Source: Petunia secreta
Taxonomy: Eukaryota > Streptophyta > Magnoliopsida > Solanales > Solanaceae
Direction of reading: 5' to 3'
Assembly: GCA_029990175.1 (NCBI GenBank)
Contig: JARKIP010000033.1
Coordinates: forward strand, 19,823,001-19,887,000
DNA: 64,000 bases
Below the pieces are notes generated by a model, which saw only the letters and a list, made by a program, of their open reading frames with translations, did no database searches and was not told the DNA's origin. The stretch's first letter is position 1; every line of letters begins with the position of its first letter. The position numbers and the translations under genes were made by a program. Shown piece by piece: positions 22,370-33,166 of the stretch.

Positions 22370-23392
22370 CAATGTCTTACCATCATATAGGAAATTGCTT
22401 ACAATTTGGGTCAGTTCACCCATAAATTTTATTAGGATTGAAATTAAGGAATGGAACGAAAATTTAAGTACATATATGCATTTAAAGCAACAACTTATGA
22501 TCGCGTTAAAGTGCACATATAGATGTCAAAATCGAAGCAAGAGTAAGATCATAAAAATGAAATACGTACAAAGATGGTACGACGCTCCAAATTATATGCG
22601 TCAGTAGTTCTTAACGTTTTTTTTTTTTCAAGTTAATCCAAGCTAAAGCCAATTATCAACAATATGCATCTCTTCTCAATGTTAATGCAGGACATCTTCC
22701 TAAGAGTACTGAAAGTAACACACAACGTGTTCTCGTCTCTGCATCCTTTCTTAATCTTAAGTATGAAATAAGAAACATATATGTTCTACTAGTAAGTCTT
22801 GCATCTTAGATAATGGCCAATTGTTTAGTCTAGTCAAGGGGAAGGAAATATGATTAGTTTTCAAGATGTATCATCCAACATTTCTCCACTTTGTTTCAGT
22901 ACAAAAAGTGATTTCCTAGATGTCAAGTTTCTCTCCCGTGCACACTTTTCAAGTTTCATTTAAGAGCATAGAAACAATTTGGATCTGACCATAGGCAGCA
23001 AAAATAAGCAATTGTCGATCATACCGTGTAGAATGATGAATACGAGATGGATTTTTATCTTAAAATAGCTTTTACCATCTTCATTCCTAATAAATATCGA
23101 ACATTATATAAGCAAAAGTTGTACTTCTCATTGTATTAATTAGTGGAGCGATTACGTACTTTGAAGCTAAACATAGAAATAGGACACTGGAAGTTTATTG
23201 AGAATTATCATGGCAAATAGAGAAATTTTTTGATAAGTGAGATAAAATATCAATGAAATTAAAAAGATGAAAAACTTATTTTTGCATTTGCATCTAGCCC
23301 CGTTTTTCATGTGCTAGGTGTGGATAGAGATTGGTTTTTATCAGTTGTTGCTCACGTAGAAGATATTGAATTCTTAACTTGGAGAGGAGTAG
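22370..23392 (-). other. Copia-B 5' internal region
   Basis: Lies between the hAT insertion and the degenerate primer-binding site of Copia-B, so it should hold the start of gag on the minus strand. I see no frame long enough to support it. A T-run at 22619-22629 and AT-rich text are the only features. Confidence 0.4.
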
Positions 23393-23411
23393 AGCTTTTG
23401 TGTTGATAATA
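23393..23411 (-). other. Degenerate primer-binding site of Copia-B
   Basis: The minus strand just inside the right LTR reads TATTATCAACACAAAAGCTC, similar to the initiator-Met tRNA-type site TGGTATCAGAGCTC with changes and a small insertion. The call relies on position next to the LTR. Confidence 0.45.
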
Positions 23412-23556
23412 TATTATAAAATAAAAGGAAATACTAAAAGAGAGAGACAAAAAATGTGAGAGGGAGAGAAGAACTTTTTTTATTGTCTTACAAGTAGTCA
23501 AAATATATTTTCTATAGATCTAAGAGTGCTCTGATTATAGGATCCATATACATGAG
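23412..23556 (-). repeat. 5' LTR of Copia-B, left piece
   Basis: Matches 17030-17185 of the 3' LTR, then stops at CATGAG where the Athila element enters. The rest of the LTR resumes at 33023 with AGTTACAAATCACTT. Confidence 0.88.
23552..23556. other. Target-site duplication of the Athila element (left)
   Basis: ATGAG here and TTGAG at 33018-33022 flank the element. The intact Copia-B 3' LTR at 17174-17185 has ATGAG once, which shows the empty site. Confidence 0.82.
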
Positions 23557-24778
23557 TGATGTTTGGCACCTATTTTACCTTAATATATTCTCACATTTTA
23601 GTACTTTATGCGCTCGTTATATGTGATAGTTGTGTTTTTTGTGCTCACTTATCGTATTTGTAATTTTAGGACAAGCAAATTAGAGTTAATGGAAAAGTTG
23701 GAAGCTATACTGGACCAAGGCCTCAAGAAAGCCCTGAAGAATTGGAAGCTATGGTGGAAGCAAGGCTCCAAGAAAGCTCTGAAAAGTTGGAGGCTATGGT
23801 GGAGGCGTGGCTCCACGAAACCCTTGAGGCTGACGAGATAAAAGTTCTCCCAGCTAGATTAGGCTTTGGTTTAACTTATCCTAGCACTTTGTAAATAATA
23901 TAAACCTATTTTATTTCGTTCTAGAGAGGAGAGTCGATTTTCTAAGAGCAAGTTTGGAGTTCTTATGCATTGAACCAAGGGTTTAATTCTTTTTCATCAT
24001 CTATTACAATATTTCATCTTTCGGACATGAATTCTTGTGTTGCTATTATGAATATGTGTAACTAAACCTATCGTTCTAGGGTTGGAGTATATACATGAAG
24101 GTTGATGTTTGAAAGTTGATTTCTCCCTATTGATTTACCATTACGGATTGTTTATTCTTTCTTGAGCCTAATTGTTTGGTTATCAGGGTCCGATAATTGA
24201 ACACTATCTACGGTTTAGAAGTTGAACTCGACAGAGGGGACTTGTAAATGAAAATAAGAAAGAATAGGGCGTGATTGTGAAACTGGGCATCAGGGAATCG
24301 ATTTATGGGTAGGATAGACATATACCTATTCGCCTGGATTAACTAAATACAGAGTTCGTTAATGCATGCTTGTGATTTGACTCCATAGAAATATAGGCGT
24401 TAGAGTAGCTTGCATAGACTCGTGAAGAATCGAAAGGTTTTCACGAATATAATTAACCTGTTAGTTAGCAGTCTAGGAAATCAAGAAGTAGAATCAACTG
24501 GAAAACTCAACTGGATTGTTCGTAACTCTGACCCTGGACCGTTCTTTTTTAATTATAACAACCTAGAATTTGTTCTGTTGCTTGACTTTAGTTAGTTGTT
24601 TTTACTTATTGCAATTAGTTAGTACAATCTCAACCATTGGAAAAAGATCCCTAAATAGTTCTTAGGAAATTGTTTGCTAGAATTCAGTCGTAATAATAGT
24701 CCTCATGGGAACGATACTCGATTTATCACTTTATTACTTGTCGACCACGTATACTTGCGTGCACGTTTTGGAGCAACA
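23557..24778 (+). repeat. 5' LTR of the Athila element
   Basis: 1222 bp, TGATG...CAACA. It matches 31788-33017 with scattered substitutions and small indels, roughly 4-5 percent over the first 350 bases by eye. Contains a 44-45-bp tandem repeat (23701-23835). Confidence 0.92.
23701..23835 (+). repeat. 44-45-bp tandem repeat inside the Athila LTR, 3 copies
   Basis: The word GAAGCTATnnTGGA begins at 23701, 23745 and 23790 (last as GAGGCTATGG). The same array is at 31930-32060 in the other LTR. One frame reads as Glu/Leu-rich heptads (LEAMVEARLQES) across the copies. Confidence 0.8.
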
Positions 24779-24784
24779 AGTTTT

Positions 24785-24802
24785 TGGCGCCGTTGTCGGG
24801 GA
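24785..24802 (+). other. Primer-binding site of the Athila element
   Basis: TGGCGCCGTTGTCGGGGA lies six bases after the LTR end. It matches, with one difference, the tRNA-Asp-type site TGGCGCCGTTGCCGGGGA typical of Athila. Confidence 0.88.
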
Positions 24803-24903
24803 CTAAATAATTGATTGTTTTCTTTTTAGATAATTTAATATTTTCTATTCAGGTTTAATTTTTGTTTTGAGTTTCTTGTGCCATTTCAGGTAATAGGTCT
24901 TGA

Positions 24904-26670
24904 ATGCAAAGGGAGAGAAAGGACGAACCACTTGAACCTTTTGACCCTGAATCTGAAAGGACCTTACGGAGATTAAAGAAAGAAGCAAGAGACCGTGAAG
25001 CACTCGCTATTGTACTTTCTTCCCTACCTATTGAAATGGCAGCAGAACGAGCTTTAGCTGCGCGAGATGTTGCTCTTCCCAGTCTGAAAGGAATAGCTTC
25101 GAGCATTGTGAAGCCTGAAATTACTGGACACTTTGAGATTAAGCCCGGCATGATACAACTACTGCATGAGACTGGGCAATTTGCTGGATTACTGCACGAG
25201 GATCCACAACAACATATCCAGAATTTTTTGGAGATTAGTGACACATACACACCATCAGGCGTCTCGACTGACTATGTTCGCTTGATACTTTTCCCATTTT
25301 CACTGATTGGAACAACAAGGAAGCGGTTAAAGGCTGAAAAGCCTGGGTCTATCACAACTTGGGATGATTTAGCTAAGAAATTTTTTGCTAAATTCTATCC
25401 ATCTGTCAAAACAGCCAGAATACGGAGTGAGATTATGTCTTTCAGACAAAAAGGTGGAGAATCCTTGTATTCAACTTGGGAGAGATTCAAGTCATTGCTA
25501 AGAGATTGCCCGCACCACAACCAATCTAATAAGGTGTTGGCTCACACTTTTGTTGAAGGATTAAATGCTCATACCAAGATAGTGGTGGATGCTGCAGCTG
25601 GGGGCCAAGTATTAGCCCTGAATTTTAATGAGATTCATGAATTACTGGATAAATTTTCACAGAGCAATCCTGACTGGCAGGGTGATGGTAGAGCACCAAC
25701 TCAAAAGGCTGCTGGGATACTTCAGTTAGATGCATTCTCAGCAATAACTGCAAAGGTAGATGCCATAGCTAATCAGATCAACAAATTAGCACTGCCAACA
25801 ACTCAGCAACAAGCAGCACCAGTCAAACAAGTCCAGCAATTCCAGAATTTCTGTGAGGTCTGTGGAGAGGATCATACCACCGAGGTTTGCCCCTCCAATC
25901 CAGAGTCAGTTTATTGCGTGGGAAATCAAAACAGGTTTCAGGGACAGAATCGGAATCAGTTTGGCAATAGCTATAATCCTAACTCACGAAATCATCCTGG
26001 TTTCTCATGGAATGATAATCAAGCTGCTCAGGGTAATACGAGATCTCAAAATAACTACTAGAGTTCACAACCTCAGGCTCAGACACAGCAGTCGAACAGT
26101 TCAGTTGAAGATTTGATAAAGTAGATGTTGGCAGGTCAGCAGAAAATTATAGCAGACAATGCAGCTCAAGCACAGGCCATAAAAGATCTTGCCAAAGCTA
26201 AAAAAGATTTGGAACGCCAAATGGGGCAGCTAGCTGGAGCACAAAATACTAGACCACATGGTGCCTTGCTAAGTGACACAGAAAAGAATCCTAAAGAATT
26301 TGTGCAAGCAGTTACTCTGAGAAATGGGCGAGCTCTAGAAGAAGTGCCTCCAAAGCCGAGGAAGCCTGTTGGTGAACTGGAGCCGAACACTGAAAAGGAA
26401 GCTGATAAAGTGGTAGAGAAGCAGCCCGAGCTTGACAATGTCAGACCACCACCACCTTCCCCTCAAAGGCTTCAGAAGCAGAAAGTAGATGCAGCTTGCA
26501 AGAAATTTTTGGAGATCTTGAGTCAGATACAAGTGAATATTCCTTTGGAGAACTTTTGCATGATGTTCCTAAATTCCGCTAAGTACATCAAGGATATTGT
26601 GGCAAACAAAAGAAGACTGACTGAGTTCGAGACGGTTGCACTTACTAAAGAGTGCAGTTCCAGAGTCTGA
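24904..26670 (+). pseudogene. Gag of the Athila element
   Basis: One phase from the ATG at 24904 to 26670 with in-frame stops at 26059 (TAG), 26122 (TAG) and 26668 (TGA). The first 385 residues hold the Athila gag core: HFEIKPGMIQLLHETGQFAGL, DTYTPSGVSTD, LILFPFSLIG, SITTWDDLAKKFFAKFYP and ARIRSEIMSFRQ. A knuckle-like CEVCGEDHTTEVC follows near residue 320, then an Asn/Gln-rich region. After the stops it continues with a coiled-coil-like stretch (AKAKKDLERQMGQLAG) and the conserved LRNGRALEE block before the protease. The frame is interrupted but otherwise well kept. Confidence 0.9.
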
Positions 26671-27160
26671 AGTAAACTTCCTCAGAAACTGAAAGATCCT
26701 GGAAGCTTCACTATTCCTATAAAAATTGGGAAGCATGAGGTTGGACTTGCTTTATGTGACTTGGGCGCTAGCGTAAATTTAATGCCATCATCGGTGTTTC
26801 GAAAGCTAGGCCTGGGTGAACCAAGACCAACCACAGTGACCCTGCAGTTAGCTGATAGATCTTTGACATGTCCCAAGGGAGTTATAGAGGATGTTCTAGT
26901 ACAAGTAGGCCAATTCATCCTCCCTGTTGATTTCATCATTTTAGATTATGAGGCTGATCAAGAAGTCCCACTCATCTTGGGAAGAGGATTTTTTGCTACT
27001 GCTAATGTTGTGATTAGAGTTAGAGCAGGGAAGATGATCATGAGGGTAAATGGTGAAGAAGCTGTCTTTAATGTGTTCCGGGCTACTCAACTTCCAGCAC
27101 ACTATGAAGAGCTATCTATGGTAAAAGTGCTAGATAGGGAGTTGACTGCCTCTGAAAATC
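26671..27160 (+). pseudogene. Aspartic protease of the Athila element
   Basis: In phase with gag beyond the TGA at 26668. It starts KLPQKLKDPGSFTIP and contains the active-site region CDLGASVNLMPSSVF, typical of Athila, where Leu replaces the usual Ser/Thr after Asp. LILGRGFFATANVVI follows. The phase is lost near 27150; the next words (DDPPERALMYENDM) are in another frame. Confidence 0.88.
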
Positions 27161-27600
27161 ACTTTTGGATTCTAAGGATGATCCTCCTGAAAGAGCACTA
27201 ATGTATGAAAATGATATGCTGAATGATGAGGAGACTGAGGAATACTTGGAAATTCTCAACATGGAATGTCAATTCATCTCAGGGTGGAAGAAGTTTGAGG
27301 AGCTTGATATACCGCTAACACTACCTCCTGCTAAACCGTCTATTGAGAAAGCTCCAGTTCTTGAACTTAAACCTTTACCTGCTCATTTTTACGATATGCT
27401 TATTTGGGTGAGGGTAACACTTTACCCGTAATCCTTTCTTCTTTGTTGTCTAAAGTGCAGGTTGAGAAGGTCTTAAGGGTGTTGCGAGAGCGCAAGAGGG
27501 CAATTGGATGGACCATTGCGGGTATTAGAGGAATTAGTCGTTCTTTCTCATATCTCGCACAACGCAGGGCTTTCTCAAAGCGTCGCTTCAGGTAAGTTTA
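27161..27600 (+). pseudogene. Pol stub: protease-RT linker and first RT residues
   Basis: Two further frames are needed. 27165-27400 reads a linker that ends in the conserved LELKPLPAHF motif, and 27404-27595 gives LPVILSSLLSKVQ and VLRERKRAIGWTIAGIRGIS. These are the well-known residues just before RT. After about 27545 no RT, RNase H or integrase is present anywhere before the right LTR. Confidence 0.82.
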
Positions 27601-28523
27601 AACTGGAAATTTCGTGGGTCAACCCAAGATTGACCCGTTGACCCGCGAGAATTTAAACATAAAACCAAGGATTCCTTTCCCTCTCCCAGTCTCTTTCACG
27701 TTCAAAAACAGAGCAAACACGAAATAATTACCTAGGGCATAAAACAACATCCCAACAACATCAATTCGGAATCCAATTCTTTTTGCATTAATCCGAAGAT
27801 TGATCAGGTATTCTCCCCGCTTCTTGTTCCCTTCCACAGTTTTTTTTAATTCCCCGTCACAACATCACCACTGTTCTTTAAGTCACGGTTCCATTAATGT
27901 TTTAGGTAATCTTTGCAGCGTAGTTCGATTATTTTAATTGTAATTAGTGTTGAGTTGTGCTTTGGTTCTGAAAGTGATCTCCCAAAAATTTTGGAGGGTT
28001 CAATACTTTTCCATATCAATGAACTTTGAAACTAATTCCAGAGCACACCACATGTTTGATGAATTTCCTAAGTGACTAAAAGTTTCAATTATGTGAAGTC
28101 TGAGTAGCATAAAGCTTTGTAGGCATAACTTGAACTACTTGATGCTCTAAAAGTTTAGAATTGATCGCGATTGTGTGAGATTTGAATTGCTCAAAGGACG
28201 AACTAAGCTATACACCATTGTCGCAGTTGATATGGGTTGATACCGGCTTGTTCCCCGTACCGCTGCCCTGCTAATTTTTACCTTGGTTAAGTTTTGTTGA
28301 GTTAGTGTCTTCAAGTAGCTTTGTTTATTGTAATATAGTTAGGTGTAAGTGTGGGGTGCTCTCTCCCCGTTTGCGCACATTACTTAAGTGTACACTAGCT
28401 ATGGATTGAGTTGTTTCATGATTATCCTTGGGAAGTCTGAGTACCAGGACACTAACACGCTACTTCAAGGCGCTTCAAGCGTCCATGTGTATTGGATTCT
28501 AACGATAGAACTTTATGGTGCAG
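27592..28523 (+). other. Leader of the env-position ORF, possible intron
   Basis: No coding frame. It starts at CTTCAG|GTAAGTTT (a good donor) and ends at TATGGTGCAG|GTACTATGG (a good acceptor, six bases before the ATG at 28529). This fits the known making of a separate spliced message for the third ORF in Athila; the intron is inferred. Confidence 0.45.
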
Positions 28524-28528
28524 GTACT

Positions 28529-29920
28529 ATGGTGAAAACAACACAAAAGGCCTCTTCTTCCTCTGCGACACCTGCTGCACCAAGGCAAAAGCTAGGAGTC
28601 GCCTCGACTAGTAAAGCCCCCAAGGGCAAGGCTAAGGCCAAGGCGAAGAGCAAGGCAAAACCAAAGATGCCAAAGGGTGCGGTCACTATTCCACGACCCG
28701 GGGGGAAAACACAGTTTGGATTGCCATTTGTGAAGAAGGGGAAGAGCTTGGATTGATACAAAAACTTCAAGTTGGCCGGCCACATTCCCGAACTTGCCAT
28801 TGATGAAACTAAATTGATGAGGCGGTTTAGAAATATAAGAGATGTTGTTCACACCATGAAGTGGGGATCTGTTTTTTAGAGTCCGGGGGATTCCAATCTT
28901 GATCTCGTGATGGAATTATATGCCAATTGGGACTTGGAACAACCGGAGGAGCTAGTGAAAGTTCGAGAGATTTCCGTGAGGCTAGATGCATCAGCCCTTT
29001 GCGCCTTTTTAGGTGTGGAGGATTATGACCTTGATGACTTGCGGGACTTTATTCGCAAGCAGGATTACAAGGCATTGAGGCAGACCTTATATGGTGGTGA
29101 TGAGAGCAATAGGTGGGGCAGAAAGAAGCAAATGGGCCGACACAAATCTATGCAATTTTGTAGGTTTCAAAAGGAAGCTCGAGTTTGGCTCAGATTGATC
29201 AATGCACGAATGTTTCCTTCTGACCACTTTACTAATGTGACTAAAGTGAATGCGTGCATAGTCTACTTCTTTATGACGGGGAAACCTGTCAACATTGGGT
29301 ATTATATGCTCAAGGCTATGAAGGAGACATGCACAAACAAGTCGAAGAGGTTTCCTTTTTCTGGTGTACTCACACAGTACTTGATGAAAGAAGGTGTCCC
29401 TGTTGATACTGTTGGTGATAGGATTGTCCCGGCCTTGGAGAGAAAGTCTGATATTTCTACAATGATGAACCCGAGTGCAAATGCTTACAAAATGTCCAAT
29501 GATGAGCGGTGCGATGTGCACGATAACTTGGAGGGCCGCAAATACTTAATGATAGAATATTTGGCAAAGAATGTGGGCATGGATATGGCAGCCCTTAATC
29601 GCCAGCTTCCATTGTTGGAGTCATCCAAAAGGCTATTGGGCATGACGCAGACTGTAGAGATGCCACCTGGGGAGGATGAGAACACGGATTCTGACGTGGT
29701 TGAGGCGGATCCTGGTAGTGACGAGGGAGAGTGGATTGAAGAGGAAGATGGTGAAGAAGAGGAAGAGGAGGAGGATGCGCGCACTCCACCACATAGGCCT
29801 AGAGGTTCTTCGAGGGCTCAGGCAGTTGCCCCTACCACTACTTCTCTGGCAGCTGCTGATGTTGACACTCCCGCACATGCTGAGCGGGACGACTATGGTG
29901 ATACAGATGATGAGACCTAA
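28529..29920 (+). pseudogene. Third (env-position) ORF of the Athila element
   Basis: 464 codons in one phase from the ATG at 28529, with in-frame stops at 28754 (TGA) and 28877 (TAG). The start is Lys/Ala-rich (KAKAKAKSKAKPK). The central domain, with VMELYANWDLEQPEE, SALCAFLGVEDYD, ARVWLRLINARMFPSD and VYFFMTGKPVNIGYYML, resembles the plant family annotated as putative plant transposon protein (Pfam Transposase_32). It lies where other Athila elements have an env-like gene. I see no clear signal peptide or transmembrane helix here. The end is strongly acidic (Glu-rich, 29735-29790). Function unknown. Confidence 0.75.
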
Positions 29921-31767
29921 GCCAGTGGGCCTTCAGGGAAGTTCTTTTCACTCTTGCACTTTAGTTTTGTTCGCACTGAGGACATTGCTTGCTTTTAAGT
30001 ATGGGGTGGGGGAAACTTCCAAAATTTTGAGCTTATGGATGATTGTACCCTTAGGAATTTAATTTTAGCAATTTTAATTTTGTCACTTGACTTTATTTTT
30101 ATTTGTTTCTTGCTTTAGCATATAAAAAAATGAAAAAAAATTAGAAAACTAATGAAAATTTTCAAAAAGATTTTATTTTTAGTTTTAGTTAGTGGTACAG
30201 TCATCCGCCCCGTAGTTTTTCTTATGGCCTCGAAAGTTTTCCACGGGTAGACCTTTGAACTGGGTAAATTTTTATTTTTATGAGTAGTTTAGTAGTAGTA
30301 GTTAGTAGAATTGTTTAGAAAAATTGATAGAATGCTAGGTGCCTTTGGTTTGTTTGATACCGGTGAATTTGGACTTGAACATTTACTCTTTGTGAATCCC
30401 TTTTGGTTTAAAAATTGTGATGCATGCCTAGAAAAATGTGAATGACCTTTTTGAGACGCTTAGGATTAACTACTTGACTCTTTGTGAACTATTGTGCCTT
30501 AGTGCTTAAATTTCCAAAGTTGCACCTTGTTTGCTTTAACCGAGAGTTGATATGAAACCGTCTTTAGTGAACCATGTGCAATGTGTGATGTGAGTATCTT
30601 TTCGTATGTTCCGTGCCGCATATTGATGTCTAGAACTTGCCCCGTGTGTGTTCAAAGCGAAATCCTAGGTTTACTCTAGTCGGAAGATGATACAGGCATT
30701 TCTTTGATAAGCCTTTCTAGCCTTGATTAGCTTACCCTTGAATATTATCCTTCTTAAGCCCTTTTGAGCATATTGACCTTTTTGTTGGCACCCACATTTC
30801 AAGCCTTACCCCTTATGTTCTTAATTGTCTCTTTTTCAACCCTTAACTCCTTATAGCACTTTAATTGAAATATTTGATTGTTTGTGGAGTTGTGGTTGGA
30901 TGATTGGGTGGTTTTTGAGTGGAACCGATGAAAGAAAACAATATGCTGCATTTTGAAAAAAAAAAAAAAAAGAAGAAGAAGACAATCATTGGCAAGGTTA
31001 AGAAAAATAGTGAAAAGAAAAAAATTAAATGAAAAAGAAAAAAAAAGAAAAAAAAGAAAGAAAATCTCAATCCTTGCTAGTGAGTTTGCAAAAGTAAAGT
31101 TGCAAAGTGCTTAAATTGAGAGGGAATTTCTTGTGTATGTTCGGTGTGGTTGCTTGGTTGGTTTTAAAAAGAATGGTAGAAAGAAAAAAATTAAAGTGAT
31201 GTATTAAAGTGCTTCGGGAGGTAGTCACTATTTATCCATATTTATCCTACCCGACCTTTAGCCTACATTACAACCTGTAAAGTCCTAGTTAATTTCGATT
31301 GGAGCGAGCTTACATTAGTGGAGTCCTACACTACGGGCAAGCATATGGTACGTTGTGTGTGGCACGTGAACTTCTTTGGAGAGCGAGTGAATTCTTCCTA
31401 TATTATGTCCCTCATTTATTCTTGAAATATATTCTTTGTGTGTGATATTTGCGACGCTCTCTTGATTCGGTGAGGGCACATGGTTTGCACGAGATAGGTG
31501 AAATTTTGACTTCTTGGTTGAGTGAATGGGTGTGATTTTGTGAAATCTTGGTTTCATTGAGTCGGTTTTTGAGGTTGAGATGTCTTGGGTTGGTCGTTCT
31601 AGTGTTTTAAAACTTGGTGATTTTTTTGGCATGTGTTGAGGGTCACATGGTAGGTATATGCACTTGTCTAATAGTCGGTATCAACCATAATCATAGGTAG
31701 AGCTGTTCTGTTAAGTATTAGGATCTAGTTGGGAAATTAGTTTTTGATGATTGCTCGAGGGCGAGCA
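29921..31767 (+). other. Long 3' untranslated region of the Athila element
   Basis: About 1.85 kb with no supported frame. It holds a purine run AAGTATGGGGTGGGGGAAA near 29997 (similar to the real polypurine tract) and an A-rich and AAG-rich microsatellite at 30955-31065. Confidence 0.7.
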
Positions 31768-31787
31768 AAGGTCTAAGTGTGGGGTGG
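31768..31787 (+). other. Polypurine tract of the Athila element
   Basis: AAGTGTGGGGTGG directly precedes the right LTR and is the usual plus-strand priming tract form of Athila. Confidence 0.85.
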
Positions 31788-33017
31788 TGATGTTTGGAAA
31801 TATTTGCTTATTTTACCTTAATATATTCTCACATTTTAGTACTTTATGCGCTCGTTATATGTGATAATTGTGTTTCTTGTGCTCACTTATCGTATTTGTG
31901 ATTTTAGGACAAGCAAATTAGAGTTAATGGAAAAGTTGGAAGCTATACTGGACCAAGGCCTCAAGAAAGCTCTGAAGAATTGGAAGCTATGGTGGAAGAA
32001 AGCCTCCAAGAAAGCCTTGAAAAGTTGAAGGCTATGGTGGAGGCGTGGCTCCACGAAAGCCTTGAGGCTGACGGAATAAAAGTTCTCCCAACTAGATTAG
32101 GCCTTGGTTTAACTTATCCTAGCACTTTGTAAACAATATAAAACCTATTTTATTTCGATCTAGAGAGGAGAGTCGATTTTCTAAAAGCAAGTTTGGAGTT
32201 CTTACGCATTGAACCAAGGGTTTAATTCATTTTCATCATCTATTACAATATTTTATCTTTCGTACATGAATTCTTGTATTGTTATTATGAATATGTGTAA
32301 CTAAACCTATCGTTCTAGGGTTGGAGTAAATACATAAAGGTTGATATTTGAATATTTATTTCTCCCTATTGATTTACCATTACGGATTGTTTATTCTTTC
32401 TTGAGCCTAATTGTTTGGTTATCAGGGCCCGGTAATTGAACACTATCTACGGTTTACAAGTTGAACTCGACAGAGAGGACTTGTAAATCCAAATAAGAAA
32501 GAATAGGGCGTGATTGTGAACCTGGGCATCAAGGAATCGATTTGTGGGTATGATAGATATATACCTATTCGCCTGGCTTAACTAAATACAGAGTTCGTTA
32601 ATGCATGCATGTGATTTGACTCCATAGAAATATAGACGTTAGAGTAGCTTGCATAGACTCGTGAAGAATCGAAAAGTTTTCACAAATATAATTAACCTGT
32701 TAGTTAGAAATCTGGGAAATCAAGAAGTAGAATCAACTGGAAAACTCAACTGGATTGTTCGTAACTTTGACCCTGGACCGTTCTCTTTTATTGATAACAA
32801 CCTAAAATTTGCTCTATTACTAGACTTTAGTCAGTTGTTTTTACTTATTGCAATTAGTTAGTACAATCTTAACCATTGGAAAAAGATCCCTGAATAGTTC
32901 TTAGAAAATTGTTTGCTAGAATTCAATCATAACAATAGTCCTTGTGGGAATGATACTCGATTTATCACTTTATTACTTGTCGACTACGTATACTTGCGTG
33001 TGCGTTTGGGAGCAACA
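31788..33017 (+). repeat. 3' LTR of the Athila element
   Basis: 1230 bp, TGATGTTTGG to GAGCAACA, followed by the target duplication TTGAG. The start has a small insertion compared with the left LTR (TGATGTTTGGAAATATTTGC against TGATGTTTGGCACC). Confidence 0.92.
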
Positions 33018-33166
33018 TTGAGAGTTACAAATCACTTCAAAGATCACAATAATTAAGCAGTGACTTAATAAAAAATTAGTAGTCACTTAGTAGAGGAATA
33101 AAACCATAGATTATAAGATTTAATTGGGACTAAATGGCATCCATATTTACACATTGATTTATAACA
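33018..33166 (-). repeat. 5' LTR of Copia-B, right piece
   Basis: The first five bases duplicate the Athila target. The remainder matches 17181-17321, ending CACATTGATTTATAACA. Confidence 0.88.

Larger units (their letters stand above)
23557..33017 (+). mobile_element. Athila-type Ty3/gypsy element lacking RT, RNase H and integrase
   Basis: Two LTRs (23557-24778 and 31788-33017) begin TGATGTTTGG and end GAGCAACA, with PBS, gag, protease, the first codons of pol, an env-position ORF, a long 3' leader and a polypurine tract. Total length is 9461 bp. Athila elements of full size are longer; here the coding frame passes from the start of RT directly to the intergenic leader of the env-like ORF (near 27545-27600), so an internal deletion has removed most of pol. 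Target duplication ATGAG/TTGAG. It sits inside the right LTR of Copia-B. Confidence 0.9.
17030..33166 (-). mobile_element. Copia-B, decayed minus-strand Copia element (with hAT and Athila insertions)
   Basis: Two matching LTRs bound it: 17030-17321 (292 bp) and 23412-23556 joined to 33023-33166 (289 bp). Both run from T(G/A)TTATAAAAT to TTATAACA. Between them the minus strand carries gag, integrase, RT and RNase H remnants in Copia order. The right LTR is split by the Athila element (23557-33017) and the gag side by a hAT element (21000-22361). I see no clear target duplication (AATAT left, GAGTT right). Confidence 0.82.

Noticed and set aside
28529..29920. A true retroviral-type envelope gene
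   Set aside because: No convincing signal peptide or transmembrane segment; only the position matches. Kept as an ORF of unknown function.
30955..31065. Possible poly(A) tail of a retroposed gene
   Set aside because: The A-rich run is mixed with AAG and lies in the middle of the Athila 3' untranslated region, with no gene copy or target duplication around it.
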